A DNA stretch of 64,000 nucleotides from Clostridiales bacterium CHKCI006 (GTDB taxonomy: Bacteria > Bacillota_I > Bacilli_A > Erysipelotrichales > Coprobacillaceae), in the NCBI GenBank assembly GCA_900018345.1, contig FCNA01000006.1, positions 1-64,000 on the forward strand. The letters run 5' to 3'. The translations under genes and the position numbers were made by a program. Shown here piece by piece: positions 26,258 through 35,315 of this stretch. The notes beneath the pieces are model-generated. The model worked only from the letters and a program-made list of their open reading frames with translations. It was not told the origin of the DNA and searched no databases. How positions within the stretch are numbered: the first letter of the stretch is position 1; every line of letters begins with the position of its first letter.

Positions 26258-27186
26258 TATTTTCTCCTCGCTAAATAAACATGTCGCTGAAATTTCATCT
26301 TGATCACACTGGCATGATCCACGATCGTATAACCCACCGATGTTAGTTCCGCGTCCATTCTAACCATCGTTACCAGCACCAGTTCATCCGCCATACGATG
26401 ACAGCCTTGCAGTAAAGCCAGCTGCTCCTCATGCGTAATCGGCGCATAATAACCGTAAGGGATATCCAGTAAGGCAACATCGTAATGCTTTGTCACCAGA
26501 TGCATATCCATGGGTTTGATGCGGTCACGTTCAAAATCATAATGTACCAAATTCTGTCTGGCACGATAAGCAATATTCTTTTTGATCTCGTAACCTTCAA
26601 TGTCCAGCCCTTGACCCAAACCATCTAAGACAATGGTTTCCACTCCGCAGCAGGGATCGACCAGTGTTTTTGAATAATCCTCACGCACCGCTAAATTCAC
26701 TAAGATGCGCGCGTCCCGGGCACTCAAGGACATGGAATACGTGTTGGGCTTATCCTGAAAACGAGACCAACTTTGATTATCGACATCCACCTTGCCAAAA
26801 TACCATTTGCCTTTGGTATAGGTCATGCCAAGATACTGCTTTGGAGCATGCAGATCAAAGCTGCCATCCAACGTATCCGCAAGCTGACGGATCTGCTGCA
26901 GCCAGTCCTGATAATGTAATTCTTCTCCTTTGATAGGTAAATAGAGCATCTTAAACTTTTCAAAGCGATAAGCGCCCTTTTTGATCTTTGCATCTAAAGC
27001 GGCAAAACTATCTGCCGCTTCGATAATTTCTAAACGATATTTGATAAAGACGCTGCGTCCGGCCGGAATCATACGCTCACTAAAGAAATGATCCGCAATA
27101 GGCGTCAGGTCAAATAAGGCCCGCATTTCCATATGGCAAAGTTCTTTTTCATTAGGTGGATATTTTAATAAGTATAAATAAGTCAT
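26257..27186 (-). CDS. TRM11-like (THUMP-type) RNA methyltransferase
   Basis: 309 residues. The N-terminal about 150 residues include MTYLYLLKYPPNEKELCHMEMRALF, which resembles the N-terminal region of TRM11/THUMP-associated enzymes. The catalytic half has VDPCCGVETIVLDGL (SAM motif I in the form DPCCGxGT, with V and I changes), IEGYEIKK (motif II acid) and LLDIPYGYY, in the place of the DPPY motif. It probably methylates a tRNA or rRNA base. It overlaps rarA by 4 nt and the next gene by 1 nt, forming an operon. Confidence 0.75.
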   Translation of the reverse strand: MTYLYLLKYPPNEKELCHMEMRALFDLTPIADHFFSERMIPAGRSVFIKYRLEIIEAADSFAALDAKIKKGAYRFEKFKMLYLPIKGEELHYQDWLQQIRQLADTLDGSFDLHAPKQYLGMTYTKGKWYFGKVDVDNQSWSRFQDKPNTYSMSLSARDARILVNLAVREDYSKTLVDPCCGVETIVLDGLGQGLDIEGYEIKKNIAYRARQNLVHYDFERDRIKPMDMHLVTKHYDVALLDIPYGYYAPITHEEQLALLQGCHRMADELVLVTMVRMDAELTSVGYTIVDHASVIKMKFQRHVYLARRK

Positions 27187-28502
27187 TCCTGTTTTTCCTT
27201 TTTCTTCTGTTGTTTTAAATAGGCAAGCTGTTTCATTCTTTCGGCCACCTTGCGTTCTGTTCCCTGACTGGTCGGACGGTAATAATGCCGACCTAAAAGA
27301 GACTCAGGCAGACAGTCCATAGCTGTTATCTTATCCGCAAAATCATGGGCATACTGATAGCCCTTGCCGTAATCCAGTTCTTCCATAAGCTTGGTTGGGG
27401 CATTGCGTAAATGCAAAGGAACAGGTTCAGCCAGTTGTTTTTTGGCATCCTGTTTGGCTGCTTCATAAGCCATGTAGAGCGCATTGGACTTCGCAGCCAG
27501 GCTCAGATAAGTCACAGCGTGTGTCAGATGGACCGTGCATTCCGGCATACCAATAAAATGACAGGCCTGATAGACCGCAATACAGACTTCCAGGGCCCGA
27601 CTGTCCGCCATGCCGACATCTTCACTGGCAAAACGCACCAATCTTCTGGCAATATACAACGGATCCTCGCCCGCTTCCAGCATCCTGGCCAACCAGTAAA
27701 TGGCGGCATCCACATCACTATTGCGCATTGATTTATGCAAAGCAGAAATTAGATTATAATGTTCCTCTCCCTGCTTATCATACAATAAAGATTTCTGACT
27801 GGTACACTGCTCGACCAGTTCCTTGCTGACGATCCAATGCGCATTTTCCTGGCGAGCATTCAAGCAGGCCATCTCCAAGGTGTTCAGGGCGACCCGTGCA
27901 TCGCCGTTACTGAATAGCGCGATCATTTCCAGCGTTTCTTCGCTAATCTCAATCGACTGATTTCCAAGTCCTTTGGGGGAAGTCAGCGCGTGGTGCAATA
28001 AGGTGACCAGATCCTCTTTCTCCAGTGCCTTTAAGACAAATACCTTACAGCGTGAAAGCAGCGCCGAATTAACCTCAAAAGATGGGTTTTCGGTTGTCGC
28101 TCCGATCAGAATAATGCTTCCTTTTTCCACAAAGGGCAAAAAAGCATCCTGCTGTGCTTTATTAAAACGGTGGATCTCATCGATAAAGACAATGGTCTTT
28201 TTGCCATATAAACGATCCTGTTCGGCTTCCTTCATGACCGAGCGAATTTCCTTGATGCCACTAGTTACCGCACTAAAATCAATGAAATGGGCACTGGTCT
28301 TTTTCGCAATGATGCGAGCCAGCGTCGTCTTGCCGACACCCGGTGGTCCCCAAAAGATCATGGAAGGCACCCGGTCCTGACTGATCATCCGATACAATAT
28401 CCCCCCAGGATCTAATAAATGGCGTTGCCCGACATATTCATCCAGTGAATCTGGTCGCAGCCGGCTCGCTAACGGCGCACTTGTATCAAACAAACTATCC
28501 AT
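27183..28502 (-). CDS. rarA: Replication-associated recombination protein A (AAA+ ATPase)
   Basis: 439 residues, full length. N-terminal LASRLRPDSLDEYVGQRHLL, Walker A GPPGVGKTTLA (about 51-61), Walker B FIDEIHRFNKAQQD, sensor 1 GATTENPSFEV, arginine-finger region LLSRCKVF, then the RarA C-terminal oligomerisation part with GEDPLYIARRLVRFASEDVG and GRHYYRPT. It acts at stalled replication forks. SD AAGGAAGTGG before ATG 28502. First gene of the operon running through the methyltransferase towards the Rieske gene. Confidence 0.96.
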   Translation of the reverse strand: MDSLFDTSAPLASRLRPDSLDEYVGQRHLLDPGGILYRMISQDRVPSMIFWGPPGVGKTTLARIIAKKTSAHFIDFSAVTSGIKEIRSVMKEAEQDRLYGKKTIVFIDEIHRFNKAQQDAFLPFVEKGSIILIGATTENPSFEVNSALLSRCKVFVLKALEKEDLVTLLHHALTSPKGLGNQSIEISEETLEMIALFSNGDARVALNTLEMACLNARQENAHWIVSKELVEQCTSQKSLLYDKQGEEHYNLISALHKSMRNSDVDAAIYWLARMLEAGEDPLYIARRLVRFASEDVGMADSRALEVCIAVYQACHFIGMPECTVHLTHAVTYLSLAAKSNALYMAYEAAKQDAKKQLAEPVPLHLRNAPTKLMEELDYGKGYQYAHDFADKITAMDCLPESLLGRHYYRPTSQGTERKVAERMKQLAYLKQQKKKEKQE

Positions 28503-28543
28503 TTCACCACTTCCTTTGTCTTATTGTACCATACTTGAAGACC

Positions 28544-28575
28544 GAAAAAAATAGAAGCCCAATTAACTGGACTTC
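28544..28575 (-). terminator. Terminator of hslO
   Basis: Minus strand GAAGTCC-AGTTAATT-GGGCTTC followed by TATTTTTTT. The stem begins inside the last codons of hslO and isolates it from rarA. Confidence 0.85.
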
Positions 28576-29444
28576 TCCATGTCCGCTACTAATTGAAGCA
28601 GATCTGTTTCGCTGAACTGATATTTCGTATTGCAGAACTGACAAGTCACTTCACAGCCATGATCCTTTGCAATCATATCCAGAAGCTCCTGTTTTCCAAG
28701 TGTCATCAAACCAGCCTCAAAAGAAGCTTTGGAGCAAGGACATTCAAAGCACAGATCCTGACTGCCTAAGATCTCCACATCACTAAAGAGCTTACGTAAA
28801 ATATCTTCCGGACTTGATCCCTCATGAATCAGGCTGGAAACAGCCGGAAAATCTTTGAGTGCCTCCTCGACATAAGCCACATCTTCATCGGTGGCTTCAG
28901 GCAGCATCTGAACCATAAAACCGCCGCTGGCTAAGATCTCATTTTCGACACCCACCAAAACCCCTAAGCTGACCGCGGAAGGCGTCTGTTCACTATAGGC
29001 ATAATAAGCGGTAAAATCATCACCAATCTCGCCGGTCTGCAAAGGAATCTGGGAAGTGAAGGGTTCCTTGAGCCCCATATCACGAACGACCTGCAAATAG
29101 CCTTGCGTTCCGACAGCATAGCCGACATCAAGCTTTCCGGTTCGATTGTTGGTGAACATGCAGTGTGGATCACCGACAAAACCGCGGATCCTGCCATCTC
29201 CCTGGGTGACACAAAGCATGGTGCCAATAGGGCCACCGCCATTGATGACGACTGTCAGCTTTTCATTGTCCTTCAGCATGCTGCCCATCATCAATGTCGC
29301 TGACATCATACGTCCTAAAGCGGCGCTGGATGTTGGCCACAGATCGTGCTTTTGTCTGGCCACTTCTACCAGATCAGTCGTCTTGCAGGCCATCACTCGA
29401 ATTGCGCGATTCTTTACTGTTCCACGTACTAAATAATCTTTCAT
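28563..29444 (-). CDS. hslO: Redox-regulated chaperone Hsp33
   Basis: 293 residues, standard length. The N-terminal substrate-binding domain starts MKDYLVRGTVKNRAIRVMACKTTDLV. The zinc/redox switch at the C-terminus has CFECPCSKASFE and CQFCNTKYQFSETDL, giving the CxC and CxxC pairs of Hsp33. It is activated by oxidative unfolding to hold unfolded proteins in the cytoplasm. It starts 7 nt after the stop of a 38-residue membrane protein with which it likely shares a promoter (29586-29613). Terminator follows. Confidence 0.96.
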   Translation of the reverse strand: MKDYLVRGTVKNRAIRVMACKTTDLVEVARQKHDLWPTSSAALGRMMSATLMMGSMLKDNEKLTVVINGGGPIGTMLCVTQGDGRIRGFVGDPHCMFTNNRTGKLDVGYAVGTQGYLQVVRDMGLKEPFTSQIPLQTGEIGDDFTAYYAYSEQTPSAVSLGVLVGVENEILASGGFMVQMLPEATDEDVAYVEEALKDFPAVSSLIHEGSSPEDILRKLFSDVEILGSQDLCFECPCSKASFEAGLMTLGKQELLDMIAKDHGCEVTCQFCNTKYQFSETDLLQLVADMEKSS

Positions 29445-29451
29445 CTTTTCA

Positions 29452-29568
29452 CTATCCCATCGCTAATAATATATTTGATAAAACAATCGGTAAAATCATA
29501 GAGATCACAATGACCCCAATCAAAATAATCGCAAAAATATTTCTTTTTGGCTTTCTTCTAGATGCCAA
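29452..29568 (-). CDS. 38-residue membrane protein (DUF4044-like), TTG start
   Basis: TTG 29568 lies 5 nt after GAGGTGG; the frame ends with TAG at 29454. The peptide starts MASRRKPKRNIF, a basic cap, followed by a single membrane helix of about 22 residues (IILIGVIVISMILPIVLSNI). This plan of a short basic head and one helix is that of DUF4044 mini-proteins of Bacillota. It is translated just ahead of hslO (7-nt gap). Function unknown. Confidence 0.7.
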   Translation of the reverse strand: MASRRKPKRNIFAIILIGVIVISMILPIVLSNILLAMG

Positions 29569-29585
29569 TTTAACCACCTCACCAT

Positions 29586-29613
29586 AGTATAGCATAATCC
29601 TCAAAACAAGCAA
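29586..29613 (-). promoter_or_regulatory. Promoter of the small membrane protein / hslO operon
   Basis: Minus-strand TTGCTT (29613-29608), 16 bp, TATACT (29591-29586) with an upstream TG (extended -10: TGCTATACT). It lies about 18 nt before the TTG start. Confidence 0.75.
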
Positions 29614-29623
29614 ACAAAAACAT

Positions 29624-29980
29624 CTAACGTAATGAACGAATTACCCGACAAGGATTACCGCAGGCCACAACATCACTGGGGATATCATGCGTGACCACAG
29701 AACCCGAACCAATCACACTGCGCTTCCCTATATGAACACCGGGGTTGATGGTCGTATGACCGCCGATCCAAACGTCGTCGCCAATGACTACTTCTGACAT
29801 GATCTCCTGACCGGTCCTTCTTTGCATATGATCCAGGGGATGATTCGCACAATAGATATGGACCCCCGGGCCCAGCAGATCCACCAGCAATTCCTTGCGT
29901 TTTTCATACTGCTCGATCGGTGTGGCATTGTAAATAGCCAGGCGGCGTTTTCAGTTTTCATACATTTCTTTTTGATCCAC
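29624..29980 (-). pseudogene. Sugar O-acetyltransferase (maa/lacA type), internal deletion plus nonsense codon
   Basis: The C-terminal half is a good left-handed beta-helix acetyltransferase: GVHIYCANHPLD, IGDDVWIGGHTTINPGVHIG, SVIGSGSVVTHDIPSDVVACGNPCRVIR. Upstream, GTG 29980 begins DQKEMYEN then TGA and, in the same frame, KRRLAIYNATPIEQYEKRKELLVDLLG, the N-terminal maltose-acetyltransferase helix. LLG runs straight into PGVHIY, so about 50 residues that normally separate them (the first coils including the PF-CDYG region) are deleted. Broken gene; an 88-codon frame remains. Confidence 0.8.
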
Positions 29981-30046
29981 GATGATCCCCTGCCTTATCC
30001 AAATCATCATAGCGGATTTGCCGGCAGGTTGCAAGTAAGAAGATGC

Positions 30047-30072
30047 AAAAAACGATACCCGCAGGTATCGTT
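30047..30072 (-). terminator. Terminator of the aldo/keto reductase gene
   Basis: Minus strand AACGATACC-TGCG-GGTATCGTT followed by TTTTGC, directly after the stop codon; strong stem. Confidence 0.9.
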
Positions 30073-31042
30073 AGCGCTGATTTTGACTTCCCAAAAAGAC
30101 AGGACCGAGTGTCATCTGATCCAACGTATCATTGATGGTCTGTACTTCTGCCTCACTCAGCTGAATCTTCGTACTCTCAAAATTCTCTTTTAAGGAAGAC
30201 AGCTGACGAGAGCCAGGAATCGGGAGCACGCGCTGCGGCAGGTTCTCCATCCAGGCCAGCGCGATTTGTGCCTGGGTAGCTTGTTTATCCAAAGCCAGCT
30301 TTTCCAGATATCCCAACAGATCCTGACTGGCCTTAAACCCCTCCTCCGTAAATTGCGGCATTCTTGCGCGGAAATCTCCCTGTTCCAAGAAGATATCACT
30401 GGCTTTGTAAGCACCGGATAAATACCCATTGGCCAGCGGTGAAAAGGCAATGAACGGAATCTGGAGTTCAGCAGCTGTTTCCAGCTCTTCCGCAGACTGC
30501 GCTCTAGCCATCATGGAATAACGATTCTGGACTGCACTGACCTCAAAAACGGCATTAGCTTCACGCAGCTGCTCGGCATTCACCTGTGACACACCCCAGC
30601 CCCGAATGAGTCCTTTGTCGTAAAGTTCTTTCATCGTTTTAGCAACCACGGCCATCGGAACCTTAGGATCTGGTGTATGCAGATAATAAATATCCACATA
30701 ATCGGTCTGCAGTCGCTTTAAGCTTTCCTGCAGCGTGGCTCGGATCGTTTCAGGACGTCCATCTACGATGCGTTGACCATCCCGCATGGTGATGCCGCAT
30801 TTTGTCGCGATGATGACATCCTGCCGCACATCCTTGAGAGCCTCCCCTACCACTGTCTCATTATAAACAATCTGGCCATTATGATCGATGCCGGTATAGC
30901 GCTGAGCCGTATCGAAAAAACGATAGCCCATCTCATAGGCTGCCCGGATCCGTTCTACAGCCAGTTTTTCTTCCATGGGTTCTCCATAAGCATGGGTGAA
31001 TCCCATACATCCTAAACCAATTTTAGGTAATTGTACGCGCAT
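30071..31042 (-). CDS. Aldo/keto reductase
   Basis: 323 residues, TIM-barrel NADPH-dependent oxidoreductase. MGYRFFDTAQRYTG supplies the catalytic Asp and Tyr; ATKCGI the Lys strand; DIYYLHTPD the His; GWGVSQVNAEQL and PIPGSRQLSSLKEN the cofactor site. This is the YakC/AKR13-like group that reduces small aldehydes. The SD (CAGGAGGG) lies within the last codons of the broken flavodoxin-ferredoxin gene upstream, indicating a former operon. No lesion seen. Confidence 0.92.
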   Translation of the reverse strand: MRVQLPKIGLGCMGFTHAYGEPMEEKLAVERIRAAYEMGYRFFDTAQRYTGIDHNGQIVYNETVVGEALKDVRQDVIIATKCGITMRDGQRIVDGRPETIRATLQESLKRLQTDYVDIYYLHTPDPKVPMAVVAKTMKELYDKGLIRGWGVSQVNAEQLREANAVFEVSAVQNRYSMMARAQSAEELETAAELQIPFIAFSPLANGYLSGAYKASDIFLEQGDFRARMPQFTEEGFKASQDLLGYLEKLALDKQATQAQIALAWMENLPQRVLPIPGSRQLSSLKENFESTKIQLSEAEVQTINDTLDQMTLGPVFLGSQNQR

Positions 31043-31045
31043 GGT

Positions 31046-31806
31046 TTATCCCTCCTGTTGATTAGCGTCGATGATATCTTTTAAACGAATGCCTGGGTGA
31101 ATGTATCTCGCTTCCGGATTCTTATCAGACAAGCGTGTCGTGATGGCCTTTTGCGGACAATGATGTGCCTAAGCCTGGCAGAACACGCACGTTTCCTGGT
31201 AACGGCTCGCTTTACCATCTTTGATATAGAAATTCCCTACCGGACAGACTTTCGTACAGATCCCACAGCCAACACAGCGTTCCGTACGCACGGTAATCTG
31301 TGAACCATTATTGACCTCGACCGGACGTCAGCTGGCCATATCATAGAGCTTACGTGCCTTCTCATCGGGATGAGGAATCAAGGCAACCTAGCCAGGATAT
31401 TCGCTTTGACCTGACGGATCTGTTCGTCCTCGTGTTTATCCATAGCCATTTGTTCATTCATATCAAAAGCCGTCAAATAGTTATCCACCATTTTAATGGT
31501 ACCGATATAGTCAATATTGACCCGATGACTCTTCGCAAAATAATACGTCCATTCAGCAGCCGCCGTATCCAGATTGCCATAAGTCAACACCACATAGAAA
31601 TAATCTGTTTGAAATGTGGAAGTCGCGATAAAGTCCTGTACGATCGTTGGCAATTCTCCACCATAAATAGGGGAAACCAAACCCATCGTTTCATCCTGAT
31701 ATACGCGTTCATCCTTCTTCAATTCCTGAGCAATGCTCAAAGGATTGTCATCCAAGTTTCTTGCCACATGAAGACAATTCCCTGTTGCACTAAAATAAAA
31801 CAACAT
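31046..31806 (-). pseudogene. EFR1-family flavodoxin-ferredoxin protein, multiply broken
   Basis: The first 142 codons (MLFYFSATGNCLHVARNL) encode the flavodoxin half and stop at 31378. The second half is in another frame: CVGCGICTKVCPVGNFYIKDGKA then CVFCQA-stop-AHHCPQKAI, i.e. two 4Fe-4S motifs, ending at TAA 31046. Lesions: a frameshift near 31380, a TGA after YDMAS, and a TAG exactly where the third Cys of the second cluster is expected. An electron-transfer protein that has lost function. It shared the transcript of the aldo/keto reductase. Confidence 0.85.
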
Positions 31807-31953
31807 GTCTCCTTCTTCCTTTACTAAGGATATTGTACCATTTCATCAACATAAAAGATAATATCACTATTTCATGAGTTGATAACTTATATGCATTAAC
31901 TTCTTTACTTTTAAGACATTCTTTTCTAAAACAGAAGGCAGGAGGAATGCTTC

Positions 31954-32832
31954 ATGGAACTACGTCAGCCCATTTATTTTATGGCCATCGTTGAACATCA
32001 GACCATGCATGCAGCTTCGGAAGCGCTGCTCATCTCTCAGCCGGCTTTGAGTCGATCTTTATCTAACCTGGAAGATGAATTAGGGCTCCAGCTCTTTGAT
32101 CGCGAAAAAAAGCGTCTGGTTCTTAACGAAAACGGGGAAATGGTCCTGCCCTATATCAAAAGGATCCTCAAAGATGTACATAAGTTAGAAAAATATCTAG
32201 CTGAGTATCAAAAGAACAGACACCGCATCGAGATTGCTTCCCTTGCACCAGCCCCCTTATGGGGTCTGACCTATCTTTATCATCAGCACTATCCTGAGAT
32301 GCCGCTGAATCAAACGCTCCTCAGCGATACGCAAGCTTTATTAGACGGTTTAGAGAAGCATCTTTATACACTAATCATTCTCAATCACAAGCTGTCCCTG
32401 GCACATTATCAATGTCAGCCGCTTTTTAAAGAAACTTTACATATCGCCGTCCAGTCCGATCATCCCCTGGCAGCCAAGACTTCCATCACTTTTCAGGAGC
32501 TCGATGGGACGCATTTTTTGACGCTCAAGGGAATTGGTTACTGGGAAAAAATTCATCAGTATATGCCGCATTCCCGCTTTTTAGAGCAGGAGGACCCCCA
32601 AACCTATACGACCCTGCATTTATCCACTGTTTTTCCGGTCTTTCGTTCGAATCTGACCATTCCGCGTTTTAGTCTGATGGAAGATAAAATTTATATTCCG
32701 ATCTCTGACCCTGAGGCAAGCATGACCTTCTATGCCCTTTATCCAGATCAGCTCAAAGAAATCTATGCGCCTGTGCTTCAGCTCATCCACACGATCCCAT
32801 GGGAAAAGTATCGGGAAAAAGAGCATTTTTAA
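31954..32832 (+). CDS. LysR-family transcriptional regulator
   Basis: 292 residues. N-terminal helix-turn-helix MELRQPIYFMAIVEHQTMHAASEALLISQPALSRSLSNLEDELGLQLFDR is textbook LysR; the rest is the periplasmic-binding-like effector domain. It is divergent from the EFR1/aldo-keto reductase genes, the classical arrangement for its targets. The 147-bp gap contains ATCAAC and GTTGAT arms about 29 nt apart (within 31845-31885), a possible binding site. SD GGAGG before ATG 31954. Effector unknown. Confidence 0.93.
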   Translation: MELRQPIYFMAIVEHQTMHAASEALLISQPALSRSLSNLEDELGLQLFDREKKRLVLNENGEMVLPYIKRILKDVHKLEKYLAEYQKNRHRIEIASLAPAPLWGLTYLYHQHYPEMPLNQTLLSDTQALLDGLEKHLYTLIILNHKLSLAHYQCQPLFKETLHIAVQSDHPLAAKTSITFQELDGTHFLTLKGIGYWEKIHQYMPHSRFLEQEDPQTYTTLHLSTVFPVFRSNLTIPRFSLMEDKIYIPISDPEASMTFYALYPDQLKEIYAPVLQLIHTIPWEKYREKEHF

Positions 32833-32874
32833 AGGAAGCGCCATGAGTGAGGGCCCTCTAACAGCCACAAATTG

Positions 32875-32901
32875 AAAAAGCAGCGTCATCGCTGCTTTTT
32901 T
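32875..32901. terminator. Bidirectional terminator
   Basis: AAAAAGCAGCG-TCAT-CGCTGCTTTTTT between the convergent lysR-type gene and the AAA-ATPase gene; T/A tracts on both sides. Confidence 0.92.
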
Positions 32902-32905
32902 GCGT

Positions 32906-34459
32906 CTAGTATATGGTTTCTATCGTACAGGTATGCTTTTTGGTCTGTTTATCATAACAAATCCCCACCAGCAATAATTGATCCTGATATTTTTCTAATC
33001 CCTTGGGGTATTGCTTTTCTTTGATCTGATCGATGGCTGTTTTAGCTTCTCTATTCCATTTCAGTTCGATGATCATGGCCGGTTTATCCCGATATGGTAT
33101 CAAAACAATATCGGCAAACCCTTTGCCAGTAGGCATCTCTCTCATCATCGTGTAATGATTTCTGGCATAGATATAAGCAATGGCTAATGTATAGGACAGG
33201 GCATTTTCATTATTATAGGTGAGTATAGAGGTATCTAAATGCGCTTCTTCAACGTATTTAGCGACTGCTTCTTCATCTTTGCGCCATGTCGCCTCCAGCA
33301 GTGCACGGCTATTTAATAACGCTTTGGTCGTTTCCTTCCAGTTCGAATCTTCTATGGAATTGATGAAACTGGTAGATACTTCCTTATTCGGAATATAACA
33401 TGTATGATCAGAAGCATGATAACCAAGATAACCTAAATGGATCAGCAGTGTCAGCACATCATCTTTTGATTTAAATGTCGTCATATCATTTTGAAACTTG
33501 CTTGTATTGACACTTATACTCTCTCCTGATAACAATTGAATGATATTATCCCTCAAGCCATCAAAGTTCATATCAATGTAAACACGTAGCGCTTCATAGG
33601 TCTCTGTCGAAGTCCAGTAGTTTTCATATTTTCTGTCTATCAGGGCACTGACAACAGAACGATGATTATAGACAGAGATATCCCTGGACATCTGATAACC
33701 ATCATACCATTGTTCCATTTCATGATAATCCATATCATATTTTAAACATAGATCACGAACTTCCTGTTCCGTAAAGCCCATAAAGGATTCCAAAGGGGTC
33801 GCATTCAACATGGATACTTCTTTAAACATATTCAAGGCACTATGCGTCCCATATTTCTTGATTGGAAGGATTCCGGTCATGTAGGCAAGATTCACATAGG
33901 GCTGATCTTTCAGTAGACTTCTTAAAAAGTCCAAATAGCGATTTTGCGCTTCTTTATCGGTCTTGTACTCCCTGAAAATACAGTCCCACTCATCAATGAT
34001 AAAAATAAACTGCTCATTTGTATTTTCATATACTTTGGATAGCATCAGCGACAGGATCGGCCGTCTGCTTGAAAAATGAAAGTATGTTTCGAGCTCATCA
34101 ATGATTTCTTCGCTCATTAATTCAAGCATTTCATCAAGCGTATGGGACATGCTTAAAAAGTTCTGCATATTCATAAAAATCACATGATGCTTGTTTAAAT
34201 TTTCGGCATAATGTTTTGTCTGACTGATCTTGAGATGTTCAAACAGGCTGGCTGAATCGCAGCCTTTGGAATAATAGGCCACAAGCATATTGGCATCTGT
34301 ACTTTTTCCAAAACGTCTAGGACGGGATACGCAGATATATTTATTGACTTTCTCTTTAAGGTAATCAATATGATCAATCAACAATGACTTATCAACATAT
34401 ATCTCCTTATTAACTGCCTCTTTAAAAATCTGATTGGTCGGATTTAAATAAATGCCCAT
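32906..34459 (-). CDS. AAA-ATPase-like / PD-(D/E)XK nuclease-like protein (DUF1703 type)
   Basis: About 517 residues from ATG 34459, 6 nt after AGAGGTG. The N-terminal AAA-ATPase-like part begins GIYLNPTNQIFKEAVNKEIYVDKS and has the typical RPRRFGKST Walker A (about 44-52) and FIIDEWDCIF Walker B. The C-terminal part has GKGFADIVLIPY and MIIELKWNR, the D and ExK residues of the PD-(D/E)XK nuclease fold (DUF1703). The family is very abundant in anaerobic gut bacteria in many copies; biological role unsettled. Single-gene unit, bounded by the terminator at 32875. Confidence 0.92.
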   Translation of the reverse strand: MGIYLNPTNQIFKEAVNKEIYVDKSLLIDHIDYLKEKVNKYICVSRPRRFGKSTDANMLVAYYSKGCDSASLFEHLKISQTKHYAENLNKHHVIFMNMQNFLSMSHTLDEMLELMSEEIIDELETYFHFSSRRPILSLMLSKVYENTNEQFIFIIDEWDCIFREYKTDKEAQNRYLDFLRSLLKDQPYVNLAYMTGILPIKKYGTHSALNMFKEVSMLNATPLESFMGFTEQEVRDLCLKYDMDYHEMEQWYDGYQMSRDISVYNHRSVVSALIDRKYENYWTSTETYEALRVYIDMNFDGLRDNIIQLLSGESISVNTSKFQNDMTTFKSKDDVLTLLIHLGYLGYHASDHTCYIPNKEVSTSFINSIEDSNWKETTKALLNSRALLEATWRKDEEAVAKYVEEAHLDTSILTYNNENALSYTLAIAYIYARNHYTMMREMPTGKGFADIVLIPYRDKPAMIIELKWNREAKTAIDQIKEKQYPKGLEKYQDQLLLVGICYDKQTKKHTCTIETIY

Positions 34460-34595
34460 ACGAATCACCTCTTCGCTTTAATTATACCATTTCCTTAGGC
34501 ATTAATCATCCTATCCATAGCATTTTTAAGTATGACTTTAGCTAACGGATTATTGACCATCTTTAAATCATACATGAAAACAGTAACTTCATATC

Positions 34596-35044
34596 CTAAG
34601 TCGCTGTTTGAAACCAATTGATCTTACAAACCAGAAAACCACGCAAAATACCTACAAAGATCCCCCTAAAATATCGATAGGAAAGTGGACGTCCAGGTAC
34701 ATTCTGGAAAACGCAATAAGCCCCGCCGGTACTAAAGCCCAATACCATCTTTTCACACCCATCAAATACAACACCGTTACCGCTGCAAAAGAAGAGGCCG
34801 TATGACCGGACGGAAAAGAATAATCCTGTGGTTTAGGAATTAATAAGGTTACCGATGGATTCAAGTCACAAGGTCTAGGCATCGCAAAAAGATTCTTCAA
34901 TAACACATTGCAAAGCAGGAATTCGATCCCTAATGCCAAAAAAAGAACCCATGCCATCTTGCGATGCTTTGGATCAACCGCTAGTCCCAATCCTATGATG
35001 ATCCATAAGATACCGCCATTTCCTAACATTGAAATGAAAGGCAT
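34596..35044 (-). pseudogene. PAP2-superfamily phosphatase, frameshifted at a G5 run
   Basis: The visible frame covers KNLFAMPRPCDLNP (motif 1, KxxxxxxRP), YSFPSGHTASSF (motif 2) and SRMYLDVHFPIDILGG (motif 3, SRxxxxxHxxxD), so all catalytic residues are present. The frame stops after GGSL. Removing one G from the G5 run at 34662-34666 continues it as GGIFVGILRGFLVCKINWFQ to TAG 34596, the expected last helix. The N-terminus is also short, with stops upstream of MPFISMLGN. Either a decayed gene, a phase-variable tract or a sequencing error. Confidence 0.75.
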
Positions 35045-35192
35045 GGATAAAAAGCATATCTCAATACAACCTCACTATCCCGTGCCACTCTCTCAAGAGT
35101 CTAACACAAAACACGCGATGACAGGCAGCCATTTTAACGATTTCTTTAAAAGCACATCCCCATGAATACAAGACCGCTTTTCTGTTTAGTGC

Positions 35193-35233
35193 AAAAACAG
35201 ACCCCTTTTCTTCTTAAGATAAAGGGATCTGTC
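35193..35233 (-). terminator. Terminator downstream of the Sir2-like gene
   Basis: Minus strand ACAGATCCCTTT ... AAAGGGGTCTGT with one bulge, followed by TTTTTGC. It lies about 80 nt past the stop of the Sir2-like gene; the space 35234-35315 holds nothing else I recognise. Confidence 0.85.
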
Positions 35234-35315
35234 CTCTCGGGATGCTGGAATATAGCCCATTAGAGAAGCAGGAATCGGCTAAACTTGATGCATCCGTCAA
35301 ACCACATCAAACGAT

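Noticed and set aside
31046-31380. TAG/TGA recoding (pyrrolysine or selenocysteine) in the EFR1 gene
   Set aside because: A frameshift and two different stops occur in one gene, and no recoding element or tRNA gene is seen; decay is simpler.
32906-34459. AAA-ATPase/DUF1703 gene as part of a phage-defence island
   Set aside because: The family is widespread as single genes in gut anaerobes and no other defence gene is adjacent.
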